From Neelides folsomi (Eukaryota > Arthropoda > Collembola > Neelipleona > Neelidae): a stretch of DNA of 64,000 bases. The notes beneath the pieces were generated by a model, which saw only the letters and a program-made list of their open reading frames with translations, did not search any database and was not told the origin of the DNA. Of this stretch, positions 37,367 to 50,977 are shown piece after piece. The stretch's first letter is position 1. Every line of letters begins with the position of its first letter. Location of the stretch: the NCBI GenBank assembly GCA_034687125.1, contig JAQGBZ010000325.1, positions 1-64,000 of the forward strand, given 5' to 3'. The translations under genes were made by a program, and so were the position numbers.

Positions 37367-40300
37367 ATGAAGGGGAGAAAAATCTGGGAGAAAGTCAACT
37401 CGCTCACCTTACCCGTTATCGCCATTGGAATCGGGGAGCTCGTAAGGAATTTTTTCCCATTTTTACGCACAAAAGATTCTTTTGTCATCCTTTATTCCAT
37501 CACTTTAACTTAACCGACCTTTGTACTCCTCTTTAGGAGAAAAGTTAGATCGAGACACTTCCTGCATAAATAATAAACTCCCATATACCTTCATTTATTC
37601 TCACAATGTTGACATTCAAACTTGACTTTTTTATACATACATAGTGAATATTTACATTAAACGTATCATATTGAATGTGAGCCCTCCTTCAATGAATGAC
37701 TTTCAATACATAATAAATATTCATTTTCTGGGCGTTTAAATATTAAATATAAAAAGATTGATTTCATAAGCTTTAACCTTGCTTTCAAAATAACTTCATC
37801 TACCTGCTATACTTATATATTATGTTTGTACCTGTATATACCATAGTATAACATAAGATATTATATGGAGAATAGTTATATTTGTATTTAGTCGGTTCTC
37901 TTATTAGAGATAGGCTATAAGGCATAAAATTTTCAATTACATTTTTTAGTACATAAAAGTTGAGCAAGAAACGAAAAACTTTTAAATAAAAAATGAATCG
38001 TAGGACTACTTTAATTAACAATCAATGTAATATGTTACATTAACCTTGTAATATCTTCACAGATTATTTTTTCCAAGGCCCAGGATACTTTATTACGGAT
38101 TTTTGCTTCCTGCTTTTATTATTATTACAAGAAAACATTAACCCTTTACACTTTAATCAACTTTATGTATATCAGTTACTTATCGTGGATACTAATTTTA
38201 ATTTAATTTTATGCATTTAAAATGAGGCTACCTGTTAGGGAAAGACGCTATATCATAAATATTATTAATTAATATGCAATTTAGGCGAGTGGGTGTGTAT
38301 TTATCTTATACATATTTTGTATGAATTGATGTTAGTTAAATCTTAAAAGATTAACTCTACAATGCTTACCATGTTACATAATGTTAGTGGTAATACATTT
38401 CTACTATAGTAGTATTATGCTGATAATACTAATATGTATTTAGGAGAGTTTAGTTCTTATATGATGGGATAGCCGCCAAGTATTTAGTAGATGTATTATT
38501 GTGGAAGATGATAATGCAGATACAATCAAAAGGATCTTCATTGTATTGTTTTGTTTCCATTTGGCAGAGTAAATTGTCCCTCGTTTCCCCTCCCTCTACG
38601 TTTGTGAAGGTGGGGAGTGAGATAGTCGGAATTGCTCCAAGGTTCCTTTTTCTCGTTGATAAATCAAAGGGCTCTTCGTTTGAACTCACGAGAGTTATTT
38701 TCCAATTATTCTCAGAGAAGTTCATCTCTCGAAATCACGTTCTCTCCACTTTCCCCTTCTCTTCAAAAGAAACAAATGGATTTCTTAATCAACTCCCCTC
38801 ATTTCTTTCAATATCCCCTATTCCCAGATTCCCTCACGTGGAAATAAATCACCTTCGCAATTTCCTTGTCCTTGTCCTCATTCATTATGAATGGAAATTT
38901 TATACCATTTTGTTCAAATATCCTGATTGGCAAAACTTCTTATGAATTTCACGAACTTCGCTATACAAAGTTCAATTTTCCCATTTTTTAAACTATTCCT
39001 AATTAAGCACTTTCATCACTTATGTATTCACTTTGCTACATTTAAGTTTTCCAGGTAAAATATACTTCATACATATCAGTATATGTAAATATATTATTAG
39101 AATTCATGACCAAACATGAATAAGCTCATTTTTATTTTCCGGTGTTTTTATTTCTTTTTTAGTAAAAGACGTGTTTTTTATTTCGTTTCTTTCCTGACAA
39201 TTTAAAACCTTCCTTAAACCTTCTTCAACTGGGGAGAGGTAAAGAGAGGGAAAAAAAGAATTTAGAATGGTAAATAAGATCCTTCACTCCACTCGCCCAT
39301 GTAAAAGTCAACCTGGTTCTTCGTTCATTTATTTAAAAAGAGTCTCAGCTCCGACAGTCTGACCCGGGCATATATTAGTATGTAAAAATACCTTCCCCTT
39401 TTTACACCTAGCTTCCCTTCTCCCACCTCGGTTTATTGATCGAGAAAAAGTTTTTTAATGTAATAAATCTGGGATTGAAAATAACAATATCTTGATTCCG
39501 CTCTCGCTTATGTATACAAAACAAGACTTATTTAATATCCACACGCCCAGACATGCCGTGATTTGAGCTTGTTTATTTATAATATACCTAAAAAGAAACC
39601 CCAACTACATTTTATCCTGTAAGTGTCTTTTCCAATGCAATGTCAGTACATTACATATGATAATATTGAAACTTTCCGATCCAGAGCACCTTGGTGAAAG
39701 GAGAAAAAGGAAATTCATGTATGGGAAAAGGTAGAAGGATTTGAAGCGGAAACGCAAAAGGATTTCCCTTTCCCTACATTTGGAGATTTCATATGCGCCC
39801 CCAGTTTATAGATTCTTCTAATGTAAGGAGGTGGGCGATGAAGAAAGGACGTGTGTGGGGGGATCATAAAGGAGATGAGGAAAGTGTGTGAAGAGGAGTT
39901 AGGACTTTGTTGAGGAGAGTTTTGATGGGGAAGTGTCTCCTAATTACTATTGATTTCTCTTCATCTCCCTCCCACCACGCCTCATTTGCATTACTTTATT
40001 GGGCGATGAAAGATCGAAAGGAACGACGACATTTTCATTTCAAAAGGTCACAAGGGAAACTGTGAACTTCACTCGCTTTATGAGAAATCCGATGGCTCAA
40101 TCAGAAATCCTCATTAAATTCCCTCGCACCACATTACACACGTAACCCAACACATAACCAGGAAGTTGGGTTCTATTCAGATTAATTATTAAATGTACCA
40201 TGAACATCCAAGTGGGAACATTCCTGTTTAATTATAACATCCCAATTTTATGCATATCTTCTTATCATCACATCACATCATTTCATCACTCATTCCTGCT

Positions 40301-43300
40301 TTTATCCATCCATTTAAACGTAATTTAAACAACTAGTAGATAAAATATTAGTTTATTACATTTAAACATGAAGTTTTTATATTTATTTAATACTTATAGT
40401 ACTAAAAAATTGAACATTATAAGTATATTGTGTTTATATTTTATAGTTGGTTAAGACTATAAAATAAACCATAACTTTAATTGTTGTTAAATTGTGTTTG
40501 AAATATACTTTTTAGATATTTTGGAATGGGTTGTTCGGGATCTTGGCGTTTTGTTCAGTGGACTATCTCCGGTTGGTTGAGCGTGGATTTTTGGGCCGGG
40601 GTTTCTCCCATCTCTCACCATGGGATTACAGTGTGGTGAGGAAGACTCTCTCGGGTTTACTCTCTCTTATCGGAGGAATCAACGTCGTGTCAGCCCTCTG
40701 CCTCCTTCACTCAACTTTACATGTAAATAACCTCCGTGACGTCGCATACAAATGTTAGGAAAAAATGTCTTTTCCATACATCATCCCATCGTCTCATCAT
40801 TCCCATCAGGGCAAAGTTTAAATTCCTCGTAAATCCCCTCCTCTTCAAATCTTCCACCTTAACTCTTTGGAAATTCACAAATCATAAATAATACACGGGG
40901 AAGTTGAGAATTTTGGCAGACACTTGTGCAGACACTTGACATGGAATCTTTACAAGACATGTGAATTTTATTCATGGATCAAAGTATGATAATGACCTCA
41001 CGCGACTTTTCCCATTTCGATATTATTAAATATTTATATAATAAAAATGTATAGTAAGATGATCCAAACTGTTTGCTAAATATAATGTTTATAAAACGCA
41101 TTTGGACAGCATAAAAGAGTTTATGTAAAAGTTTTTGTGTTTAAGATGCTTGAAAAACTCAATTTAAAAAATTGCATTTAGGGCACTTCTTCAATTACTT
41201 TGCGATTCCAGTTGAAGAAAAATTGGAGTAGTTTTTTTTATCCTGCAACTTCACGGTTTCACCAACACACCTGAATAATAATTTATGAATCTACACGTTC
41301 GTCACGTCTCGCATTCCCTCAAACCACTCAAACATTTGTTTATATTTCAAAATGAGGAGAATTTTTCGCATTCCGCAACTACACCAAGTTTTTTGATAAA
41401 TAATAAGGAGCTGAGTTTTTTTCATGTTTGTTTGCTCCGAGTTTTTTATGAATGTTGAGAGAATCAAATGAGGAATTAATATTTAATCTCCGGCTCCTCA
41501 AAGAAAATGATAATGAACGCTTCAGATCCTCTTTGAGAAGGAGATGAGAATTTACAATTTTTCCTCCCTTTTATTTCTCCATTTTTTTGATAAAGAGGTC
41601 TATTATGGTCTTTCTCCTATCCGCGCTTTTTAATACAAGTAGACAAAATGAATCTACTTTGAAAAGAGGTGAAAAAAGATGGGAGATGAGAGAGAATTCT
41701 AATTCCGCAAACATGAAGACTGGGAGATGAGATTACATCATAATGATCCGAGATCCAACTAACGTCCACATAAGTATAAAACTCTCTGAGTTTTCAATGT
41801 TTTCTACGAATTCTTTTTCTCTTCCCATAATGGAATTTCTTCATTTGAATCCTTTGAGTTTTCCAGAACTTTTGAAGAAAATGACGAATTATAACGGTAA
41901 TCTTCCGTGCTTCGTAGATACATACGTGTCTGGTTAATGATACAATCTTATACTTACTCCCACACTAAAAGCCCCATAAATTTTGTACACATAGCCCGAG
42001 ATAAAAGTAAACATAAATTATATTAAAATACGTACATTATATCAATATTGATACATACTACTCTCATTCTCTCATACATTTAAGTAACAGTACTACATGT
42101 ATAAGTAACAGAGTGTTACTTGAGTGTATCGTTACACTTTGTATCTCTGTATTAACTAAAAGTAATGTCAATATGTCTATGCTTAAGTACACCAAAAGTT
42201 TATACCTATATGGCACATACATTTAGCTTTCCTTATATTGTAGAGTTTGGGCTTTGTTCGCATATAATTATGGGGTAGTAAAATGGCTTTACGTTTGCAA
42301 TTAAATTAATGATAGAAAAGCCGATGAATCTAAATTAAAATGGGGAAGCTGAAGGAGATTGAAATTTCTCAAGGGTGTTTTTCCATTAAAGAAATAGAGA
42401 GATTTGGGAATATTAGGAAGAATTTTCCCTGACAGGGGTGACAGGAGAGGAAGAGGAATGAGATGAGGAATTGAAGTTGAGAAGCACCTGAGGAGCCCTC
42501 CACCTCCCATATGAATAAACATGTCAATTCCCTCTGACTCCAGCTTACTACCTTTATAAAGATACATAGGAAAGTTCCTACAAATATACCATACATATAT
42601 CCTGTATACCATACATTACATGTCTATCCATCTTTTAAATCATCCTCCTACGCGTTTTAAGCTTTAGGCTGTATTATGAATATTTGTTCAATATTCCTTC
42701 AAATATATTACAACTGGTATACTTATTACTTTTGTATATTGCAATATATCCATAAAAATCCATATGGACTAGTACATGTCTGTGTACAACAATTGAATTG
42801 TACTATATGGTAAAGTTATACTAGTGTAACTTAGTTAGCAGTACAAGACAAAATATATTTATATTTACCATCCTATTTTGTACACATTTAAGAACATCTC
42901 AAATAAATGCAAGCGACAGATCCTTTTCCTTGCTTTCTTCTATCATTGTGAAATGGGGGAGACAGGCGAAGAGGAGCCATGTGGATATTTCAATTTGTTC
43001 ACTTCACTCTTCATTTGCGGGAGACGAAGCCATTTACTCAAATGCACTCCCACGTCTACCTTCTGCAGATTGATATCCATTTTAAATATTATTTATGGTC
43101 CTACTAACAAGTATTATGGTAAAAGGAGCTTCCTTTCTATTTACCTTCGATTCCCCTGAATCTCGATCCTGAATGACGTATTTTTTATTTCCAATTCAGA
43201 TTTCCTTTTAGTATTAAATTTCACGATTTCAGCTATTCTTTGTAGTTGTTGATGTTTTACAAATTAATCAAAATCTACCCACCTCTGTACTGCTTTACTA

Positions 43301-46300
43301 CATGTAAAGTTTTCATAATTTGATTTTCCAATTTAGTTCAAGTCAGTCAAGAATTTAATATTTTGAAGGAAAAATATCTTCATGTTTAGCTCAAGTTTTT
43401 ATCTTTAATAAACGAATTTATTCAGGGAGGTTCTCAATAAACAAATGAGATTTGTAGTTGGAAAGCAGAGGGGTTGTTTAAAGAGCCTCTTCAGTCTTTG
43501 TTTATTTAGGATGATGTATGGTACGTCTTATGTTGAGCATATGAGTTTCATGTATGAACTGTATCGTGTATCATGTTTATGAGTTAAAAAGGTAAAAGTT
43601 ACGATCCAACATATTTTACATAGGGAGAGAATATTATTTATGAATATTTCTGTATATTCTGCCTATATAAGGAAATTTAAATAGGGTTTAATAATATAAA
43701 AAAGATAAATATGAAAAGTATAAAAAAGGAAAAAAAGTATAGATTTAATATGATACATAGGCTTATACGATATTTATCTTTACAAAACATTGGATGTGAA
43801 CATGAATCGATAAATTGAATGAGATAAAGCTGAGTGAGCACAGAAAGATCTCCGTTCTGAATTTCCAGGATTTAAGATTTAAGTTGATTAAACAAGGAAG
43901 ACGTTGAAGTGGTTGACGGAAGGAGTGAAGGATTTTCATTTGATATCAGCGCCTTAACTTCTCATCTCAACCGTTAATCAAGGTTTAATAAGTTATTCAA
44001 AAGTTATAATCACATTTCTCCTCAACTTCTCAACTTTCTTTCATGGTGAGGGAGTTGACATGTTGAAGAACTTCCAACGTCCGCTTGTTATTAAACATTT
44101 CTCCCCACGAATGAGAAACTCCAATCTCCTCAGTTGATAATCTTTGAGAAAACATGAGATTGTCAACTCAATCGCCTTTCACTCCCAATTTAACTACGGA
44201 AATTAGAAGTTTTCTCAAGAATGAGTTACGAGATCTCCAAAGCCTCTTTTATATAAACTTGATAGTTTCAATGCCTATAAAATATATGTATTACCTTAAA
44301 TTGTAGTAATATGATAGAATTCGTTGCTATACAGATAGTGTATAGGCAAATACCACATGTATGGGTATACTAGATAAGTTATAAAAGGCATTTCTTGGGT
44401 AGTATTCAATTTAGACTTTATAGACAAGGGATTTAGTCCAAGATTTATTGATTGTTTCTTCATTAATTAAAAGTGAGTTGGGAGTTTCATTTCAATTTGC
44501 CCCATCGTTCATCCATGAATAATGAATGATAATGGACCCCTCGAATTTCCATTTGAATCTCCTTTTAATTATTCCTATAATTACAACTTTCAATTGGGGT
44601 CCTTTTTCATTCCTCGGGCTCAAATTAAAATCTTGAGCTTAAATCTGATCTGAATTATAATGATAAAATAAATGATTATGAATATTCAAAAGATCAATTT
44701 TACCATAATAAATTATACATAAGTACGAACTCGTCACAACTTTCCTTTTCATAAAATTTAAATTGAGATCTTTCAATGTATTAATTATAATATAGATATA
44801 CCATACATATGGAAAGCTGGATAAAATCATATACCATTCATTATAAGTAGAAAATATTGAAGGAGTATTCTAAACTATCTGTACTAGATTACATTATGAA
44901 TATCACCAACTACAGATACCTACTAACTTTATATTATAGGTAAGCAGTTTAAAATTATGAATTTATTGAATGCTTTAAAATTTTGCAGGTACGTGTTTGG
45001 GGTCTTCATGCTTGGATGGGGCTACAGGTGAGGAGTGATGGTTGTTCTATTTATTATGTAGAATAGGTTGAAAGATTAATTGGAAAAATGTCTCCGGGCC
45101 GGGATTTGGTTGGAAAGGACTTTTAATGCCCCTAATGGAAGGAGCACTCGACTTCCAACCTTGGCTCTGAATTAATAGCCAGATTCCGCAATCTAATTGA
45201 GAGATACGCGCTGTGCGGAGTCTGTAATTTTATTTACAAATCACTCTCCCGGGCCCGAATCTCCTCTTCCCGGCTAATTCATTTACTTCCAATTACAATT
45301 ACAAATGTAGTGAAGACTGGCTATGTCGCGACACACAAACCGTTCCCAGATCACTTTGAATTACCTTATTCAATATTTAATTCTATAGCATTGGGAGAAT
45401 AGGTAATTTAAATGGATTTGCTCTCGAAGCCGAATGAAGGTACATGAAAGGCATTGAAGTTTTGGTTATTCTATTAAATTCGTCAATTGGAAATTACATT
45501 ATTGCTTCCAGGAATGTTGGAATTAAATCATCCTTATATGAAATTAATTAATAAAAAGGCTTTAACTTCCTCGTTGGTTTTACTTTTATATAACTCAAAT
45601 GTCAAAGGGGAAGGTAATTTATTAAAGGTAATTTATTAAAGGTAATTTATTAAAGGAAAATTCTTAAGAAACTTTCAAGTCAAATCATATTATAGACATT
45701 CTCCCTATCCTATAAGAATGATATAAAAAAAATGACCATGTTCTCGACCATTTTCCTTATGAGACTACTTATGGTACTTATATTGATACTTAAACTTTCC
45801 CATCAAGAGAATGTATCAGTTATAAGGTTATAACATTGTAGCTTAGAAATTGTATAAGAAATCTAGGAAGTATAGCTATGAATATACCCAATGGTTATTA
45901 ATCTTTACTGGTTCAAAATCCATTCCATTACTTTTTAGTATAAAAAGTACTTAAGAGAGAAGAAAGCATCATTTATATGAACCCATGAAGGTTGAATTTT
46001 ATACAAGGTCTATATGAGATAAAAATTGCTGATTAAAGTTGAAGAAAAAGGAAGTGGGAGATGAATATTTTAATTATATTGATAACTCAAATTCTTTTCA
46101 AAAGATTTTTATGATTTTTATATGAAAATCGATAAGAATGTTACGGTTCACGGTGTGTTCGAAATAAGAATGAAAAGCCCTATGGCCTTCTTATTAGAAA
46201 AGGAAAGAAGTCCCAAGGGATGTAACTTGAAACGGAAGTGTTGAAGGTGCTCATCAAGAAAAGAATTATTTTATTATATTTCTCTTTCAAGCTTTTAATC

Positions 46301-47009
46301 TTCTTACTTCTTACTTTCACATCAATACTTGATATAGCTTCTTATTTATTAAGTTATTAAAAATTAACCTAATGCATTTTTAATTTTACGATGTATTAGC
46401 ATATCTACTAGATTAACATATGTATACAATACTCTAGATATTATCATAACACATACTATATATTATTAATTTATTAAACAACTTTGTTTTACATTATTTA
46501 TATCAGCTTTAATTACCTGTACAAACTTGCCTAATGAATTAATTATTTACAAATATCTTATTTAAATACTTAACTATCTACTCATTAGGTAAAATACTTC
46601 CAAATTGTTTGTTCTTAGGTAAATAAACATTGCGATTATGAAAAACTTTTAATGTGTTAATGTCTTCAAAGTAAACAATTTAAAAAGAATAAAAAAGAAC
46701 TCAAACTGGCTCAAACTATTTAAGATGATTTATAACTCCCGTATTAAAAAGTTAGTAAGATTTTTGAGGAGTAATTGCCAATTAACGTGATGATTTTGAT
46801 TGAAGGTGAGCGTGGAGGTACTGAAAGTTCCTTGGGTCCTCGTCTTTTGGCTTAGCGGGGAAAGTTGGATGGGTTTAATTGGATTGCTGGGGAGTTGGGT
46901 CGTGAAGTGCGGGGAAGTGTGGACCGTCAACCGACTTTCGGTCCAACTAGAGAAGAGAAGATGGACCCAAGACGACGAACAACTACAAGGGGGAAACATC
47001 ACAAATTGA
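37367..47009 (+). CDS. Unrecognised 174-aa multi-pass membrane protein (4 exons, large introns)
   Basis: Exons 37367-37441, 40516-40722, 44989-45027 and 46806-47009 all join in phase 0 with consensus sites (GTAAGG, GTAAAT, GTGAGG donors; TTTAG, TTGCAG and GAAG acceptors) to 174 aa. Predicted membrane spans are about 10-40 (PVIAIGIGEL continuing into FGILAFCSV), 70-90 (GLLSLIGGINVVSALCLL), a Trp-rich segment near 105-125, and 120-150 (WVLVFWLSGESWMGLIGLL). The C-terminus is hydrophilic (RRWTQDDEQLQGGNITN) with a possible N-glycosylation site. Exon 3 is only 39 bp. The three introns are about 3.1, 4.3 and 1.8 kb, far larger than is usual here. Exon GC content and codon use resemble GABBR2 just upstream. 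No family is recognised. The ATG at 37367 is the nearest consistent start; upstream exons remain possible. Coding status is plausible, not certain. Confidence 0.55.
37442..40515 (+). other. Intron 1 of the 174-aa membrane protein gene
   Basis: A 3.1-kb intron. Open frames inside, for example 38499-38945 (+), are short, without domains, and embedded in sequence that looks non-coding. No RNA gene is seen. Confidence 0.45.
40723..44988 (+). other. Intron 2 of the 174-aa membrane protein gene
   Basis: A 4.3-kb intron of AT-rich DNA with scattered pyrimidine-rich patches. Nothing coding or repetitive is recognised beyond short simple repeats. Confidence 0.45.
45613..45654. repeat. Three tandem copies of a 14-bp unit
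   Basis: GGTAATTTATTAAA occurs three times in perfect tandem in intron 3 of the 174-aa protein gene. It is a minisatellite seed with no evident function. Confidence 0.85.
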
Positions 47010-49189
47010 TTCTTTAAAAGGATCCTCAAGGGAATCCCGATCCAGAGACCAAATTGCCATATTTAACTTATGATATATCACCAACATGAAACATACTATA
47101 ATTAAATTGAATAAATACTCTCCTACTTCTCCATACATTCAATCTACATTTAATTCAATTGGAATCCATATTTAATGCCGTATCAATTAGCATATACTCT
47201 TTTGAAGAATAAATCCCTTGGATAATCTGGGGCACAATAGGGCCAGAGTTCCTCTGTATGGAAAGAGAATGAGAGAAAGCGAGGGGATGAATTGAATATT
47301 CATTTTGAATAATATCTTTTTTGTTGTTCGCATCTTGGGAGTTATGAATAAAAGAAATGAAAAAATGATGAATGAGGATGAAGAAAATGAAAATTCGTAT
47401 TGTGAGCTGAATGAGCTGAATGACCCATGACATGAAAGTAATAAAAAATGAATTTGAAAGGTCGGTGGGCGAATTGATTTTTATTCACGAAGCTGATGCT
47501 GAGAGTTTATTTTTTGAGGAGTGGAGTAAAAAGCCCCTTGGACTTCTCCCATTCACCAAGAGGTTCGAGACGTCTCATTCATTTCAACTCTTCCAAGAAA
47601 GAGGAAATTGAATAGAAAAATTGGACTCAATTCACCCTATCTCCTCCTCAAAGAGTTCAAATGGCAGAGAGAGACCCTTTTATCTCAAAATCCCATTTCC
47701 TCCCTCCGCTACATTCACCCTTTTTAAAATACCCAATCTTTCATTGTATGTACATTGTAGTAGACTATTACCTTTGTCCTCTCTTTCTATACACATGTCA
47801 AAGTCATTCTGCCAATTGGGATCTAAATAGGTCGACAGAATTCTTCGGAGTTATTAGTCGGAATCAAAGGACCTTTTAAACACATTAATATTATTTTATA
47901 AGACTAAATTGTAAGTACTTTGAAATATTATAATTTAAGTAGCATAAAGATAAGTTCTTGTTTTGATAATTTGGGCTTTTGGATATATCTTTATATTTAC
48001 TTATATCGCTATATAAAATATGGATCAAATAATTAATCGACTTATAATACTCACAGTTAATAAACTCACAATCATTGTTATCCTATAATATAGAGCACTA
48101 ACGTTGTGTAATACATTTAAATAAACCATCAGCTTCGAGCATTATTAAGTAAAAATTAAGGATTTAATGAGATTACATCGCCACACGGCGAAAAAGGGAA
48201 TTTTCCGACATGCAATCTTTATTTAAGACTATTTTAAAATTTATACAAATGTCAAATAAAAGGCATTTCATTAAAATTAAGTTATACATATATAATAATA
48301 TAATATATTGGTATTATAACATACTGTTTGTGACTGAAATATAATGTTCTTTGATATCTGTCATAATCTACTTATAATATTAAAACAATTTCATAAAGTA
48401 GGTGTTTAAAATTCTCTATTGTGTATACTTAGGACGTTTTTCTTGAAAGCCATAAAGTCATTTTGAGTTTATATAAGGTTTGTCTTAAACACAATTCCGT
48501 AATTACATATAAATACTTTAGTTACACACACACACAAACACATTAAATATGCATTATATAATCTACCTAAGTATAGTAGAATTGGGTATTTCAAATATAA
48601 TTTGACATTTTATCAATATCTGAAACGTTCATACTATTCCACTTGGCAAATATTAAATTTTGTCAATTAATTATTAAAAATACAATGACATTATTATAAT
48701 ATTTTTATAATATACTATGTACAGATATATGCTTATTATAATTTTTCTAAATTGAGTCTCAAAATATGACTAAAATCCAGATAGACTGAATTTTGAACAT
48801 CGAGTTACATTATTAATTCACCCATGTACTCATTTAAAATGAATTAGAATTGAAATTTACACACGTCAAACAAAACAAAACAAACAGCTAGTCTTGAATG
48901 GATAAACACTAATTAATAAATAAACCTAGTAAATGCAAGAGCCATTGAATAAAAATTAAAGCATTCGAGGGTTCTAGTTGTATTAAAAATCAATAATTCA
49001 CGCATTAAATTTTGCTAATCATGGATAAAAAACAATCATATATGAATTAAAATACATAATGGCAGGTTGTGGTAAAATGGGTTAAAAGTTTTAAATTGAC
49101 ATCAAGTGCGTGTGTAAATTCTTGAATATCAAAAGAGTTAAAATGTATAAAGAATGAGGCTTGTTTGAAATTTTCTTATCGCCGACTCT
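47010..49189. other. AT-rich intergenic region
   Basis: Lies between the 3' ends of the 174-aa gene (+) and the TRIC gene (-). It includes a short CA-rich run near 48520-48540. Open frames at 47155-47433 (-) and 47420-47879 (+) lack splice or domain support. Confidence 0.5.
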
Positions 49190-50588
49190 TCATTCTTTCT
49201 TTTTCGCTGCTTCAGGTTTTGCGTCACCGGCTTTCGGAGAATCTGCTGGGCCCTTTGCTCCAAATGCCCGAGAAATTGCATCTGCCAATCCGCCCATGAA
49301 CAATGCACAAAAGATGTTTTCAAATGGTTGAAACGGATCATGAATTCCGAGGATGATCGATGAGGCCTTTGAATAAAGAAGGTTATATTTTACACCAACT
49401 TATAAAAAATTTATATAAAATAATTTAAATTAGTTGGATAAAGACCTTGAAGTAAACAAAGAACACGACAATTCCAAAGTAGAGAAGACTGTGAGGTGCA
49501 GAAACAAAATCGGTTTTCTTGTCAAGGATGAAAATGAGCGAAGCTGCAAGGCAGGCCTTAGTCGGGCTATAAAATAACAATTTTATATTAAACCGAGATA
49601 TTTTTAAAAAATTACCCAGTTATTAAACAATTTATTGATATTGAATTCAGATATAAAAAATAATTGTAGATGTACAAAGAGGGCTGAAGAATTTCCATTG
49701 CATTCGGAGTCCAAACACCACGAAGGAGTCTTTCAAAGATCTTCATGAAATCCGCTCCATTTCCTATTTCATTATTTGTTATTTTAGCAAAAGGATTTTA
49801 AAATATTTAAATGAATATTTTTTAAATATAATTTTATCAACTGTGTTACCTTTCACTGTTCCAACCACAATCGCAATCAGATAGCCATTCGGAAACACTT
49901 TGAGAGCATGAGTAACTCCATCATAAACTTTTTTGGTCCTGTTAAAGAAATTGGTTAATTTTAATAAGAACCATTTCGATGAATTTTATCTTTATTAAAC
50001 AATATTAATACCTGTAAATTTCTTTCATGACGCTGAATGAGAGCTTGACCGGTAAAAATTTTGTAACTTTGTAGGCAATGTCGAATGGGCAGTAGAAGAT
50101 TACATACCTAAAATCAATCATAACTTCATAGTCATATAATGCAAATAAAAAGACGATTTCGCAAATCGAAGCTAATGCTTTAACATTATTTAAAAGTTAA
50201 ATAATGTTAAATTTATAATAAAAATGTAATACCAAACGGCAGTGTAAAGCATGAGTTGTTGGTTGTTCTTGAGAGGAGCAAGGACGGGTTCGCCAAGAAA
50301 GAAGTTCGCAAGCATGGCTCCAGAAAAGATTGAGAGCATCGAAGAAATCCAAGTGGCCAATGGATGTTTTCGCGTAAAGCTAACCCCACCTGAAGAATAT
50401 TAAAAAATCAAGTTATTGTAAAATTCATTTAATAGTCGTAAAAATTAACAAAATATTATTTAATTACCAGCTCCAAGGTCCTCTCGGACATGGAGGCAGC
50501 AGAGAGCAGCGTGAGCAACGTCAAAATAGGGATACATTTTGAGCTTGGTCACCTCATTGGCGACCTCGAGGAACATTACTGGATCCAT
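49190..50588 (-). CDS. TMEM38: TRIC-type trimeric intracellular cation channel (TMEM38) (7 exons)
   Basis: Monovalent cation (K+) channel of the ER/SR membrane that provides counter-ion flow during Ca2+ release. Minus-strand exons are 50588-50468, 50389-50233, 50107-50012, 49938-49850, 49763-49676, 49566-49446 and 49366-49190, giving 282 aa, close to animal TRICs. Family blocks are KMYPYFDVAHA near the N-terminus, RKHPLATWISSMLSIFSG, WYVIFYCPFDIAYK, the helix preceding GVTHALK, and PSFPTKACLAASLIF. The C-terminus is a Lys-rich tail ending KKKE, typical of ER-resident TRIC proteins. It cannot be assigned to the A or B vertebrate type; invertebrates usually have one. It is head-to-head with SCOT, 389 bp between starts. 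Confidence 0.93.
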
Positions 50589-50977
50589 GGTCGGGAACGG
50601 CGATCAGCTCGGACCTGGAGGCCGTAAAATAAAAAGAGTCATTAAAGTTTAAATAATAGTTTGCAAGAGTTTACCTGTTGAATAAGTAATTTCCGTTGAA
50701 AGCTGGCTGGGGCTGGTAAAATTTGGCTCCTGAGCTCCGCCTCCGGACGCCGAGTTTCGGTCCTTCTCCCTTTTTATTATTTTCAGCTCCCGGCCGGGCA
50801 GCCCCCAAAATACCCGATTCTATACGCGCATTCGCCACCAAATTCCTTCCTAAACCCCGTGATTATTCAATCACCCGCCAACTTCGTAATCAAATAATTG
50901 AACTTATTTTTTCTCCCAATAAAAACATTAATAAACCTATTTAATCTTCTGGGAGAAACAAAGAACGTCAGTGGAAA
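50589..50977. promoter_or_regulatory. Candidate bidirectional promoter of TRIC and SCOT genes
   Basis: The 389 bp between divergent start codons contain a GC-richer core (about 50700-50790) within AT-rich DNA. An open frame at 50723-50944 overlaps this core without domain support. Promoter function is inferred from the arrangement. Confidence 0.4.

Noticed and set aside
38499..38945. 148-codon plus-strand frame in the large intron of the 174-aa protein gene
   Set aside because: Composition is Phe/Ser-rich as expected of AT/pyrimidine-rich non-coding DNA; overlapping frames on both strands and no domain.
44989..45027. Reading the 39-bp exon in the frame YVFGVFMLGWGYR, which looks more like a membrane span
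   Set aside because: Phase would not match the neighbouring exons; only phase 0 keeps exons 2, 3 and 4 open.
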